From: Purshia tridentata
Taxonomy: Eukaryota; Streptophyta; Magnoliopsida; Rosales; Rosaceae
DNA length: 64,000 nt
Direction of reading: 5' to 3'
NCBI GenBank assembly: GCA_003254885.1
Contig: QANT01007846.1
Location: 57,587-121,586 of the forward strand
In this document: positions 26,422 to 39,439 of the stretch, piece after piece
Layout of the letters: each line of letters starts with the position of its first letter
How positions within the stretch are numbered: position 1 is the stretch's first letter
The notes under the pieces: model-generated
Database searches by the model: none
Told to the model about the DNA's origin: nothing
The model's input: only the letters and a program-made list of their open reading frames with translations
Program-made: the position numbers and the translations under genes

Positions 26422-27395
26422 TCCTAGGAAGCCAAAAAATATCAAATATGCTATTGCCCCTCTTGCCTCTCTTCCCTCTTGTCCTATTGTATAGGTTGCT
26501 ATACTGACACTGCCACACTTGGTTATATATATACTTGTGTTTGATTCCAAGTTGGTTATTCGTTTGGCCAGGGGTGGCAAATAGACAAGGGAACCAGTTC
26601 CCACTTGGAACCTACAAACAAACATTGCTTTGGTCACCCGTCACGTACTCCCTTCAAAGACAATGAATAATATATATGCTTCTTGCGAGTGTGTGAGTGT
26701 GTGAGTGAGGGGGTGTTGGGGTGGGCTCATGTGCTATAGTTGAAAGTTGCACCCGTCTTAAGTAATACTTGATATTATGGATTTTGTGTCTCATTATGTG
26801 ATTGATTGATTCCATTTTTTAAAATGCTATATGGTCACTAATTCTTTGTTTTTTGTAATCAATGAGATTCATAGTAGAGCTGCATGAAAATGAGAAGCGG
26901 AAGCTACTGCTCTAAATAGACATCTACATAAACAGAGCTTCACGCTGCAGAAAGCTTCAAAACGCATGGGCCGATGATTGAATTAATGAAATATTATAAC
27001 TTTATTAAACGATTAGGGTTAACCCAAATGATGAGGGAAGGTGGAGTATTGAGTTATAATTAGCATGGTATGGGAGGTTTAATTTCCTCCAATAAAACTG
27101 AAAATATTATCATTTTATTTGATGCATAAATAAAATATTATGCTTGTTTAAGGATGTGCGCAAACGCAAGTGAACAAAGCATTTGATTTTAATACAGTAA
27201 TATGATTAATATGATTATATCAGTGTAAACAATCGGCCAAAAACACAAAAATTAGGAAATCATGAAAATGGGGTGTAGAACTCTAGCTAGTACTAGAAGC
27301 GGTTAAGATTTTTGGGCTATCCCTGGATTTGGGTTACAGATTCAACACGTACCCAATTCTGTTAGGTGGATTTTAGTTGAGGAGTACCTGCGAAG
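26422..27395. other. 5' flank of P450 copy B
   Basis: No exon recognised. It is presumably the promoter of copy B. It has a GTGTGTGAGTG-rich patch near 26690-26710. Confidence 0.4.
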
Positions 27396-28013
27396 TAGGG
27401 ATGCACACGAATCAATTATCCAATCCACAAATCAATATCTATATTCAATCCACAGTTTGTGGTATAGCAATTTTCATATCCATATCTGATCTACAAATTC
27501 AGATATCCACAAAATCGGATCGGATCGGATTGAATAACGGATAATATCTAAATAATAACATAAAAATTATTTAGCAATTACACAACATAAAAATCATCCC
27601 TCAAATTAATTCAATAATTACACAACATAAATTTCAGAAATTAAGACAAGTCTCAAACATAACAAGTTTTTATTTTTTAATATTCCTAAACTATATAGTA
27701 TATATATTTATAACTTTTATAATAAATTTCATTGGCAAACTAATTTAAAATATTCTAAACTTAAACTATATAATAACGTAAATATTTTATAAACTATATG
27801 TTATTATAAACTATAATAGGGGCTTTGATTTACTCTATAATAGGAATTAAACATACACAAACATATATATACTATATAAAAATTTAATATATATAATTTG
27901 CGGATCGAATCGGATATATCCGTAGTTTTCAATATTGATATCCGTATCCGATCTATAAATTGCAGATCGAATTGGATCGGTAAGCGGATTTTCAGTATAT
28001 TTGTGCACCCCTA
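27396..28013. mobile_element. Non-autonomous hAT-like element (618 bp)
   Basis: The ends are inverted repeats TAGGGATGCACA at the left and the complement of TAGGGGTGCACA at the right, the classic hAT form. The flanks are an 8-bp duplication with one mismatch, CTGCGAAG (27388-27395) and CTACGAAG (28014-28021). Subterminal regions are rich in GGATCGGAT-type motifs in both orientations (27500-27535 and 27900-27990). No transposase is encoded. Confidence 0.8.
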
Positions 28014-28394
28014 CTACGAAGGGTCTCTAGGCCCAGATCTTGTACATTATGAACTTTTGGGGTTCGGCCACCTTAGCACCAAAAACAAAATTATTGTAAT
28101 CAATCTTTGCTTTTTCTTTTTAATTGCATAATACTTACTATACGAAGACGTACACTTTAGAATTGAGAGCAAAAAAAAAAAAAAATTGAGCATAAGAGAG
28201 TAAAACAATGAAAAATCCAGGTAAAACTTTAGAGGGTCGAGGCAATTAATAAACTAAAAAGAAGACACTTGAACAATATCAAGTTTATTATAACCAAAGT
28301 TAGCAAATACATATTTTACAAAATACAATATTCGTCTGTTTCTTTTATTTGAACGGAGAACAGTAAATGAATGGAACTATGAGAAGATGGATTT

Positions 28395-30596
28395 CTAAAT
28401 CTTGCTGATGGTGATATCAACCTTATCAGCCGGTATTGGATGTGGAAGATAGATCCTCTCAGCATCTGGACTGACCAACTTCCACCTGGAAACTCAATTG
28501 AAGTCAGATTCAGAAATTCCTACATGTAAAATTTAACAGCATATATGTACTTGAGTTTCATTATATTAATTACTTGTATCCTGTAGACAAATGATGTAAG
28601 AAGATTGCAAGTTGTATCCTAACAAGCATGTTTCCTGCACATATTCTTGATCCACCGCCAAATACTTGGTATGTACCAGGCTTAGCAGGTTCCTGAGGAA
28701 GTGGAAGTGCACTGATTGGTTAACAAATATTTAATCTTAATTATATATGTCACTTAGGAATGTATGTGGAATTACGTACATTCCATCTATCAGGGTTAAA
28801 GCACATGGGATCCTCAAAATTATCTGGATTTGTGTGGATATATCGAATCCAAATAATCACTTTCCAACCCTCGGGTATTTTATAACCTGCATGAATTTTG
28901 CCAATTCTTGATTACAATACATGCATGCACACTAATGGCAACAATGCATTAAATCATTAATCATATACCTTTATACTCAGCTTCCTTAACAGTGGATCGG
29001 AAAAGGAATGCTGCAAGGTTAGCCATTCTTATTGTTTCTTCCACTACCTGTATATATGTAATTAATTAAGTGCAAACAGTTTGGCTTAATTGAGATTAGT
29101 TCCTTGTATCAATATTAAGCATGGTTAATGCATAGACGGTAGTACGTACCTTGTTTGTGTATTTCATTTTTGAAACATCTTCACTTGTAATCAAATCTCC
29201 TCTCTTGTTCTGACGTATAGCCATATTCTCCTCCTGTATCATGAGAACCTCATCAATATCATGAAACTATATAAAAAAGGTGATTAATTTCTTTAATTAT
29301 GTTTTAATTTGTAGGTTAGAATTATGTGGGATCGATATTAGTCATACCCGAAGCTTCTTAAGGACATTAGGGAATTTGGCAAGATAATATACAGCCCACC
29401 CTGATGCAACTGATGTAGATACATATCCAGCAATAACAAGGCTGACAATGTTATCCAAAACCTCTTGGTCACTTAATTTATTGCCCTCATCATCTTTGAT
29501 TTGCATAAGCCCATCCATTAGATCATTTGTCACAACTTCTTTTCGGTTTTTTTTCTTCTCTAGCTCCACCCTGAAAATGGCTTCAAGCTTCTTCCTACAC
29601 TGAAAATTCATTTCCATTACTTTTTTTGTAAAATTATATATCGCACATCAGAAGAAGTTTTAAGATTCAAACCCGACGAGCATAATGGTAAGCAGATCCA
29701 GGAATGTTGAATGGTTGAGCTCTAACTCCTTTCATCAGTCCTTCAAACAAGATATCAATGGTATCTAGGAGAGGTCCAGGCTCCAAACTTACGAATAGTT
29801 TTCCAATATTTTCAAATGTTACCTGCAAGGTACGTTGAAGAGATACATGAGAATTAATTTGAGCAATTTAGAAACATCATTCGATGCTTGATAATTTTAT
29901 TACTTTCTTAGATTCATCATATGCTTTGATTCTACCCTTTTGTGCCCACGACTCAAGTGCAGCCATGATTCGGGGTTGGACTAGGAGGGTAATGCGTCGG
30001 AGAGCGTCTGGCCGATTAATTACACTTGTCACGAAGCTTCTAAGCCTTGCATGAGACTTCCCATGAACTGCCACCAAAGAAGTACAACCCATAAGATCAA
30101 TACTCGGCCAATCTAGGATGAAGGTGTCCTGTGATTGGAATACAAATTTGTTCACCGCAGGGAAGCATGTTATGATGGACGGTGATCCAAACAGGTAAGT
30201 TCTATACATTCCTACTCCATCACCGTACCTAATCATTCAATTAAACACAAGTAAACAAAAGGTTACATATTGCAAATTTGAAAACTAAGAATATTAGGAG
30301 AATGTACTAGTGCTACCATATATAATCGAAAAAAAGGGCAATAAAACGTACTTTGCCCGCTTAGCATTGATAAACTCATCTGGCCGTCGAACAACTTTGA
30401 AGTACCAAAGAAAGGTAAGTAATTCACCGAAGAATGGAAATCCCATATGACCAGGAGGCAGTTTGGCGTCGGTAGCCGAATGGCGTAGTTTGAAAGGAAG
30501 CACATACCAAAGCTCATTCCACCACCACAAGAGCAATCCCAACAGTGGCAAACCTCCCAAAACCAAAGCCACCCACACCCCGAGAGAAATTTCCAT
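28395..30596 (-). CDS. CYP88-like cytochrome P450, copy C (intact)
   Basis: Nine exons: 30596-30352, 30228-29904, 29822-29673, 29599-29348, 29233-29150, 29047-28969, 28886-28780, 28692-28574 and 28485-28395. The spliced frame is 1452 nt, giving 483 residues, all borders GT..AG. Landmarks: an N-terminal anchor with LVLGGLPLLGLLLWWW, LPPGHMGFPFFGELL, ETIR (356-359), FNPDRW, and the heme loop FGGGSRICAGN with Cys432. It is the only copy in the cluster with both an open frame and the heme ligand. By similarity it belongs with ent-kaurenoic acid oxidases (gibberellin synthesis) or the related beta-amyrin 11-oxidases (triterpenoids); I cannot choose between them. Helix I reads AGYVSTS, where family members usually have an acidic residue in place of V. 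It is expected at the endoplasmic reticulum. Confidence 0.92.
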
Positions 30597-33396
30597 CCCT
30601 AGCTAGTTACAAATTGTTAAGGTTAAACCCTCTTGGTTCTTGTCCTAGCTAGAGTAGCTTGCTATAATATTGACTCTTTCTACACTGGGCTACATAGTTG
30701 TGGTTGATACCAAGTTGATTATTCGAGTGACCAGGGTGAGCAAATAGCCAAAGAAACAAAGGGAATCAACCTGTTTAAATAATCTGGAATTTGTGTCTCA
30801 TTACATGACTCACACCTAATTGTTCAAATTGGAAAAGATTTTGTGCCACGTTGTGGCACAATATACTTGTGCCATAATCTTATGTGGCAAAATAAAATAC
30901 TATACATCATTCTTTTATTATTTTTGTGATTATACACATCACCATCTATTTTTAATTTAAAATTAATATCATATTTAGTGAAATATCATCTTATCCAAAT
31001 CAAATTAAATGATCTTAATTAATTTATACTTAATTAAATAATACACATCATTATTTTGTTTTTGTTTTTGCAATTATAGTGTTTCTGCAAGTACTGCTTG
31101 AGCTTTCTGGCTTTACCCAAACATATTTCTGCATACTTCCAATATGAAAGACTAGCGTATATGTTGTATATTTTCTTGTGAAGAAAGAATCCATAAATGT
31201 AATGAAAAAAAGACAAATAAATTGCAAAAGTAATGAATTTCTTAATGAAAGAGAAAAACCATGAATGAAAAAGTCATTAAAAATCAATAACCATTCATGT
31301 CCAATTGCTATACAAAGCAACTCATCTTAAAATCTTTTAGAGGCTTCACCCATCTTTTAGCTGTACATAGTAAATCAAACCCATAGCATATTTTTTAACA
31401 AACCCACCGACCCCCCACCCTTGCTTGAATGATCTAACCATTATTTTTTATATTTTTATATTCTTGTTCTTGAATTCCTGTTGCGTTTTTAAGTGAATTT
31501 AGTTTAGTTTAACTTAGTTTTATATTTTTTATAGGTTGAAGAGCAAAGAAAAGAAAACAAATAAAAAATGGACACTTTGATATTTTCCGAGCTAGGAATT
31601 TCTAGGCAGATCAGCTTTCTTCTCGGATTAAACTGCACCTCCTCGGAGCAAACAGGATGATAAGCATTATATCGCTGAAAAGATATGAATTTCAGCTTTT
31701 TATAGAATTTTACGAATCATGATTTGCATTTTTTTAGGAAAAGTTATGGCTATTTGAGTAAATATAGGTTAAGAAGCTGGTTTGTGCGCAAATTAGCAAA
31801 GTTATATGTTATATGCATTTCAAAATACATTTTCATACAATGAGATAAGTATTCTATTAAATAAATTTTCTAAATATAATCAGTCACAAGCTATTGATCG
31901 ATGAGTCTCATATTATAGGCCTTACTCCAATTAAATATCCACAAGTGTTCGAATGTCTAATGATGTTCAAAAAAATTTTTTAAGTTCAAGTCGTGTTTAT
32001 TTTTCATTTTTGTTAGATCTGAATGAGGAATTTAATTTCTTAAGTTAGATTAAAAAAACCACGTGAGTACGACAATCCTTTTTCATATACTATATTACAT
32101 CCACCATGTATACTTGTAGGATATCAAACGGAACCTAAATCCTAAACTAAATAGTTGGATTGAGTGTTCTTTTTTTTTTCTAAAATTGGAGAATTTTTTT
32201 TTTTTTAAGAAACTGAATGTTTAGAGGTTTATAATTTTGTTATGAAATCTTTTTAAAATCATTTTCCTTCTGTGATTTGATTTATGTTTTATAGAGTTTT
32301 AAATTAGGATATATTAGTCTTTTAAAATGCTTATGTAAAAAATATATTATTAGATATATTAAGTAATTTAATTGACATGAAAATTTTATATTACTATAGC
32401 ATTCTAGCATTGCTCTTGTTCAAATATAGGGGTGCTTTTAAATATTGTCATAGTGTTACTATTAAATAGTCTATTATCTTCTCTACAAACTTGGGGTGGA
32501 TGACAAAGTTAAAACAGAACGACTAAATACACTCGCATTCCAACATATTTTCTTAATATAATTAATGAGATTCGTCGCTGTCCTAAACAAAAACTTTCGA
32601 ATCTTCAGCTAAAGCATTATGGGTCAGTGATGCTCCATGGAAACAAATTTTTAATTTTATACAAAAGTTTGTACTTTTATTTGTAGAAAGCATATATGCC
32701 CGACACAACAGGCAAACCAAAACCCAAAAAAGCAATGAACAGAGAAGGCCCCATAGTAATTTTCGATCATCACCAATACCATCATCAACGATTCAACAAC
32801 AAGAAAAACAGAAGCCCAGAAATGAAAGAAAACCCAAGATCGACAAACTTGACTCGTTTTAGCTACTTCATGATTGAACCATACCAACTGTACTGCTTGT
32901 CTGTTCTAAATCTCAACAGGGTCTGTTTTTAATGGGCAATGAACGGAGCTCACAGTATGCTACTGCTACAAAACAGCCATGGCTCAGTAGATTTTCCCGT
33001 GAAGTGAATCGTAAAGCTGATCGCGTCCACCCGCCGTCGGATTTGGATTCTCAGAAGCAGAGTGAGAATGAGACTGGTGAAATGAAAAATAATACCCATA
33101 CTAGCTCATAATTGCTCTTTTTTTTTTTTAAATGAAGGGCCGCGAACTGAAATATAATCCATAGTCTTTTATCGTTTTTACACATTTAGCTTTCTTTCTG
33201 AGTGCCACACTGCCATGTGTATAAAAATGATAGTTCATTAGATTTTTTGTTTTTTAACAAAATGGGATTAAGTGGTTAACTAGACATAACATGAAATGTG
33301 AACTGCCTCGGAGATAAGTTATAATTATGTGCTAATTCAGAACAAAAATAAAATACATAATACTATCAGAACGACATTTTTTGAGATAATTAGACA
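30597..33396. other. Long intergenic region 5' of P450 copy C
   Basis: There is no convincing gene. A perfect 9-bp inverted repeat with a 3-bp loop (TTGTGCCAC..GTGGCACAA) lies at 30841-30861. A stretch at about 31530-31780 reads like worn retrotransposon sequence, but I cannot name it. Open frames on both strands at 32657-32932 have no recognisable domain. Confidence 0.4.
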
Positions 33397-34772
33397 TAAG
33401 TCCTTTGGGAAAACAATTCTTAAACAAAGACTGAGGGTGTTTTAAAATTCATAATAAAATCCTTTTAATTTATAACAAAGTCCTTTTACTAAGTGCCACA
33501 TCAGAATGTTAATTACACGTCAGAAATTCTGATTTTTTTTCTTAAAATTTTAATTTATTAATATTAATTATCATCTCCTAATTTTAAGCTGATAATTATC
33601 ATTATTGTGTAGATATTGTTTAACATTATCTTTTTTTTTAAAACAACATTATCATATTTTGAATTTGAATTTAATGCATGAAATAATTATTATTAGAATT
33701 TATTTATTTTTATTCCTACATATGTTCTCTCTCTTTACACCTCTCCCTCTCTTTACTCTGCGTTTTTTTTTTCTCCCTCTCTCTCACCCTCTCTTTATCT
33801 GCCCTACCAGTATGTTTCCCTTCAATATAGATGGGCAAGATTTATAGGGTACCCTTTTTATCATTTGCATTGTTTAATGAGTTTTGTCTACATTGGGGTT
33901 GTGTGTGAAAGCTCAAACGTTTTCAACGTAGTTGACTGTGGTGCCACTGGAGATGGTCGAAATGATGATTCCCAAGTAAAATATTATTGCCTTCAACTTT
34001 GTTAATTTTGTAGTTTTTCTATTTGGGTTTTGCTTCTTTAAAAAATAATAAATTGTTTAATTTCTAATTTATATATATGCAATATTTGATAGGCTTTTTT
34101 TAAAAAAATGGAAGGTTCTGTATGAAGCTAAATGAAGTTATTATGGTCTACCAACAATGGAAATACCTAGGGGAAAGAGGTTTAAATTGTAGCTTGTTCA
34201 TATTTTGAAGTCGTTCATAAACATAGGGTCCCAATCTGCGTATGGGTACAAATATAATGTACCAACCTATACATTGATATAATAAAAATGTACCAATTCA
34301 GTTATTGGTACAATTGAAATGTACCAATCTAAGTATTGGTACAAATGAAATGTACCAACCCCGTTATTGGTACAACTTTCCAATCCAGGTATATCAATTC
34401 ACGTTTAGAAATTAGGTTGTGGGATGAATATTTTGAAGATTCTAGTTTATGTTTTAAATCAAAATTTCGGGTCTAAGTTTGAGAATTAAGGTTTAAATTT
34501 CAGTTTAGAGTTTAAATTTCATAACTTGTGGAATTTTAAAATTCAAATCTAAGTTTAGGATTTAAATCCCTTAAATTATGGAATTTAAATTTCAAAACTA
34601 TTAGAATTTAAAATCTAATGAATTATTATTTTAAAATATGGAAAATAATATGGAAAATTCTAGAATAAAAAAATCCTACCTGGAAAATCCTATATGGCAG
34701 AAAAGGACTTGATTACAAATTTTAAATCTCCGCCGGCTTTGATCTAAACAATGTTATCTTGAGGGACCTAAG
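33397..34772. mobile_element. Old Mutator-like element with degenerate long inverted ends
   Basis: The left end (TAAGTCCTTTGGGAAAACAA at 33397 onward) and the complement of the right end (TTAGGTCCCTCAAGATAACA from 34772 inward) align for about 80-100 bp with many mismatches, including a shared TTTAAAATT and AAGTCCTTTT. No target duplication is visible and no transposase frame is seen. Boundaries are approximate. Confidence 0.5.
34231..34376. repeat. 31-bp tandem repeat with inverted GGTAC/GTACC core
   Basis: Four units and a partial one, period about 31 bp, each holding ATGTACCAA and most ending TTGGTACAA, so each unit is itself near-palindromic. It lies inside the old Mutator-like element. 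Confidence 0.75.
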
Positions 34773-35052
34773 CTTAAGTTTCCCTTATTTAAATTCTCTT
34801 TTATGAAAGAAGATCTTGAATTTTAATTTCATAAATAACAGTTGTTGTATTTCTTTTGTATTAAGTTGTATAAGAGATTATAGGAGATTGTTGAAAGATA
34901 AGATATTAAAAAAAAAAATTTAGGTGAAATCTTTTGTCGAGGTTAAGAAACGATAAAAGAAGATACACTTAAACACAATACAACTTTATAACCAAATACA
35001 TGATTCACTATAAACATTGACTCTACTTCTGAAATTATGAGAAAATGGATTT

Positions 35053-36135
35053 CTAAATTTTACTAAATGTGATATCAACCTTATCAACTGGTGATGGATG
35101 TGAAAGATAAATCATCTCGGCATCTGGAGTGAGCAATTTCCATCTGAAAATTCAATGACAATTAAGTTTAGGAATGCCTATATGTATTGCATGTGTTAAA
35201 ATTCAAAAGCCTACATATATAATACTAAAAAAAGGCTATGATTGAGCTTTCATTAGTTACTTGTATCCTGTAGACAAACGATGTAAGAAGATTGCAAGTT
35301 GCATCCTAACAAGCATGTTTCCTGCACAAATTCTTGATCCACCACCAAAAACTTGGTAAGTCCCAGGCTTAGGTGGTTCCTGAGGAAGCACAAGTACACT
35401 CATTAGCTTACAAATCATGTTTAACAGTTAATTTAATTATAGTATTGTGTCATAAACTAATGTGGGTTTACATTCCATCTGTCGGGGTTAAAGCACATAG
35501 GATCATCAAAATTCTCTGGATTTGTGTGGAGGTATCGAATCCAAACAATCACTCTCCAATTCTTGGGTATTTTATAACCTGCAGAAATATTTACCAATTT
35601 GATTATAAACACACATAATTTTTGTGTGTGCCTAATGTCAAACACTAATACAAACACGTACGCATATTTGGGTACGAGTGTAAGTGTCACGTCAGGAATC
35701 TTTGGATAACATGGTGCATTATGTAACGCATGCATTAATATGCAAGTCAGTAATTGTAATAGGCAACAATTCGAACCATATTTAAGAACTTTTAACATGA
35801 AGATGACCATAGTTGAAACCATATATAATTTACTTTTGTACCTTTATATTCAGCTTCCTTAGTAGCCAATCGGAAAACAAATGCTGCAATGTTGGCCAAT
35901 CTTATTGTTTCTTCCACCACCTGTATCATTGTAGGCAAGTGCAAAAAATTAAGTTTGGAATATTGAGATCGAATACTTCTTTGAAACAATTTATAGTAAT
36001 CCTATTATGCAAAACAATATTAATTAATGGTCAATAAGCATGCAGTACCTTGTTTGTGTATTTCATTTTTGAAACATCTTCACTGGTAATAAATTCCCCA
36101 GTCTTGTTCTCACTTATGGCCAATTTCTCCTCCTG

Positions 36136-36176
<41 letters not shown>

Positions 36177-37526
36177 CCACATGAAAATTGAAAACCCTAT
36201 CAAACATGAAAAATCACGAAGAAGATTCTTAAATGCTTTATTTTTAATATTTTTAGAATATGGGAATCCTATATATATACCCGAAGCTTTTTGAGGACAT
36301 TAGGGAATTTGGCAAGATAATACATAGCCCACATTGATGAAAGTGATGTAGATGCATATCCAGCAATAACAAGGCTGACAATGTTATCCAAAACCTCTTG
36401 GTCACTTAATTTATTGCCCTCATCATCTTTGATTTGCATAAGCCCATCCATTAGATCATTTGTCACTGCTTCTTTTTGGTTTTTTTTATTCTCTAGCTCC
36501 ACCCTGAAAATGGCTTCAAGCTTCTTCCTACACTGAAAATTCATTCACATTTATAATGGAACTAATTTTTGGTGAAATTATCTAGTACATGAGAAAAACC
36601 CTTTACGGTGATTCAAACCTGAAGAGCATTGTTATAAGCAGACCCAGGAATGTTGAATGGCTGAGCTCTAATTCCTTTGATCAATCCATCAAACAAGTTA
36701 TCAATGGTATAGAGGAGAGGCCCTGGCTCCAAACTTACAAATAACTTTCCAATATTTTCAAATGTTACCTGTAATATATATATGAGACATGAAATTAATG
36801 AATCACGTACTTGCATGCATATCATAGAATTATATCAACTCCATTAATGTATGTTTTGGTAACTTAATTACCCTCTTAGCTTCATCATATGCTTTGATTC
36901 TTCCCTTCTGAGCCCATGAGTGAAGTGCAGCCAACATGCGCGGTTGGACTAGTTGGGCAATGCGTCTGAGAGCATCTGGGCGGTTGATTACATTTACTAC
37001 GTAACTTCTAAGTCTTGCATGCGACTTTCCTTCAACTGCCACCAGAGAAGTAGACCCTACAATATCAACATTTGGCTAATCCAGAATGAAGGTATCATCT
37101 GATTGGAATATAAATTTGTTCACTGCTGGGAAGCATGTTATGATCGACGGTGATCCAAATAGGTGGCTTCTATACATTCCTACTCCATCGCCGTACCTGA
37201 TCCAATTTTCTTTGTTGATACTCAACCAATCATGCTATTAGCATATATAACTATACAAAAAGGAAAATATATAAACCCTACTTGGCTCGTTTAGCATTGA
37301 TAAATTCATCTGGACGGCGAAGTATTTTGAAGCACCAAAGAAAAGTTAGCATTTCACCCAAAAATGGAAATCCCAAGTGGCCTGGTGGCAATTTGGCGCC
37401 AGTAGCCGAGTGTCGTAGTTTGAGAGGAAGCACAAACCAAAACTCATTCCACCACCACAAAAGCAACCCTAACAGTGGCAAACCTCCCAAAACCAAAGCC
37501 ACCCACACCCCCATAGAAATATCCAT
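35053..37526 (-). pseudogene. CYP88-like cytochrome P450, copy D, one nonsense codon
   Basis: All nine exons and splice sites are present: 37526-37282, 37196-36872, 36768-36619, 36532-36281, 36132-36049, 35920-35842, 35578-35472, 35379-35261 and 35143-35053. Exon lengths equal those of copy C. The single lesion I see is TAG at 37078-37076 (codon 122), where copies B and C have TGG (Trp) in the segment before Pro. The heme loop keeps its Cys (RICAGN) and helix I reads AGYASTS. A long AT microsatellite sits in intron 4 (36138-36172). This may be a very recent pseudogene or a segregating null allele. The product would stop at 121 residues. Confidence 0.85.
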
Positions 37527-39365
37527 GTTACAGATTATCCAATTAAACCCCCCCCTCTTGCTAATGACACCACCAGACTTAGCAAAATATATATGGGTTG
37601 AGGTAGATTCCGAGTTGATTATTCTGTATGACCATGGGGAGCAAGTAGACAAGCTAGCTACCTATAACTCACCTTCGAAGATATTACCTTACATAATATA
37701 ATATATCACGATTTGAAGGGTGCTTTATGCTTCATGGCCAAGTTGGAATGGAATTCTCGCTTTCTATTTTGGGGTGTGGCCTTGTGTGCTAAAGTTGGAA
37801 CTCACGCCCGTCTAATTAAATTATTGATATATACTATAATTTTTACAAATTTAGTGTTACAGACTTCAATAAAACAATTATTAAAACAACCTAAAAACTT
37901 AAAAATTAAAAAAGTTATGAGGCTCTTGGCCCAAAAAAAAAAAAAAGGTATGAGGCTAGTTATCATTATNAAGGTTATGAGGCTAGTTATCATTATCTTA
38001 AACTCAAATTAACCTGGCGCTATTCTTTTTTATTTTATAAAATTTGTTGTTATAATAAGTTTATATGGATGACAAGGATAAAGAAACAAAACATCTCCAT
38101 CAGTTCGATCTGCATCTGTTTAAATTCTTCGTAAACGAAACAGAGTAATGAGCTTGATAATATAATAGAGTAGTGAGCTTCGTCGCTGCCTCAAAGTAAA
38201 AATCCTTTTCATCAGCGAAAGGATCCTGGGCATGTGATTCACAGTGCAAAAACTTAGCCAGCAAAACCTCAGGGATATTTATGTAATAACCGAAAATAAA
38301 TATAAAAAAACATGGTACTATCTATTTATACTCTCTCTTCTTCTAAAGTATTTATTTATTATTTACTATGTTAGTTGTTCTATTTGCAGTTACTGGGCTT
38401 CCTTGTTGGGCCTACCTTCTCTTACATTTTGGGCTTATTGATAGAAAATTCTGAAAGGACGCTTTTTAGGCTTTTCAGACCCCACACACTTTTATTTTAC
38501 TTGAGTGGACTCATGGAGTGTAGTGAACATGTGGGGTCTGGCAAGCAAAAAATAGGATCTTTTTAGAATTTTCCCTTGTTGACCCAAAATGCATTGCTGC
38601 AAAACCTTTTTTCGTTTTTTTTTTTTCCCAATTGGGGTAAAATCAGAATTTCTCTTTATACTATTCAGCCCCACAAAATAAATGACGGGCCCAATTTGTG
38701 ATCAGATGAATTCTAGTAAGGCCCAATACAATGGACCTAATTGATTGGGCCTAACAGAACACATAACAGTTTTACTTTGAATAGTGAACACAGTTGTTTG
38801 TGATTCAGAAAAACATAAGATTTGGGGAGAACAGTAAATTGTGTGTTTGAGTAGGTTGTTAGTGGAATGAGAGTCATAAGAAAATGCTGTACGCAAACTT
38901 AGGATCAAAGTCAGTACGTGGTCATAACTCACAAGTCATCACGCCCATAACAAACTGCTTTAGATTTTGGGTATAATTCAGAAACACACCATCTCTATGT
39001 TAAGACTTCAACACTGAATCCCATCTTTTTTTGGTATAAAGACCGACTGTAATTTTTTCAAATGCTATGACTTTTAGTTTGTTTGAAAGCACTGCATGTG
39101 TTGGACCTCACAGTGGCCTATAGTATACCCCATTCCAACAGAAAATCACGGGCTGGATCCACAGCCATTTGATTCAAATCATGGTCTAAATCAGACCCTT
39201 TATATAATGGGGTCTCTTGTAAGTTTCTAATTACAAAATACATGCAACCATTTCTGATTTGAAACCTGGGGCTAGTCCGGGTAAGCAGGTGGAACAAAGT
39301 CATCACTGATTTAGAATATTTCTCTCTTAATTTTGAGGACTTGTCTAACTGACACTGTGTGCTCT
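37527..39365. other. Intergenic between P450 copy D and the NPF genes
   Basis: It holds the P450 copy D promoter. A 25-bp direct repeat around the single N at 37970 (TATGAGGCTAGTTATCATTAT on both sides, within 20-base cores) suggests an assembly uncertainty. A foldback element lies at 38444-38573. No gene seen. Confidence 0.5.
38444..38573. mobile_element. Foldback (MITE-like) element, 130 bp
   Basis: Two arms of about 48 bp are imperfect inverted copies: GAAAATTCT at the outer ends and AGACCCCACA / TGTGGGGTCT at the inner ends, with a loop of about 30 bp. No target duplication could be fixed. Confidence 0.55.
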
Positions 39366-39373
39366 TATAAATA
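39366..39373 (+). promoter_or_regulatory. TATA box of the first NPF gene
   Basis: TATAAATA lies 67 bp before the start codon at 39440. A (GA)n tract (39413-39438) fills the end of the short leader. Confidence 0.6.
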
Positions 39374-39439
39374 GAAACAGAAAGAGGTAGAGATAGTTTA
39401 AGAGAAAGTGAGTGAGAGAGAGAGAGAGAGAGAGAGAGA

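Noticed and set aside
32657-32932. Overlapping open frames on both strands
   Set aside because: The minus-strand frame has a hydrophobic segment, but no family resemblance and no plausible neighbouring exon.
21560-37526. A complete biosynthetic gene cluster (P450 + SDR + transporters)
   Set aside because: No scaffold-forming enzyme (terpene or oxidosqualene cyclase) and no glycosyl- or acyltransferase is present; tandem duplication explains the grouping without a pathway.
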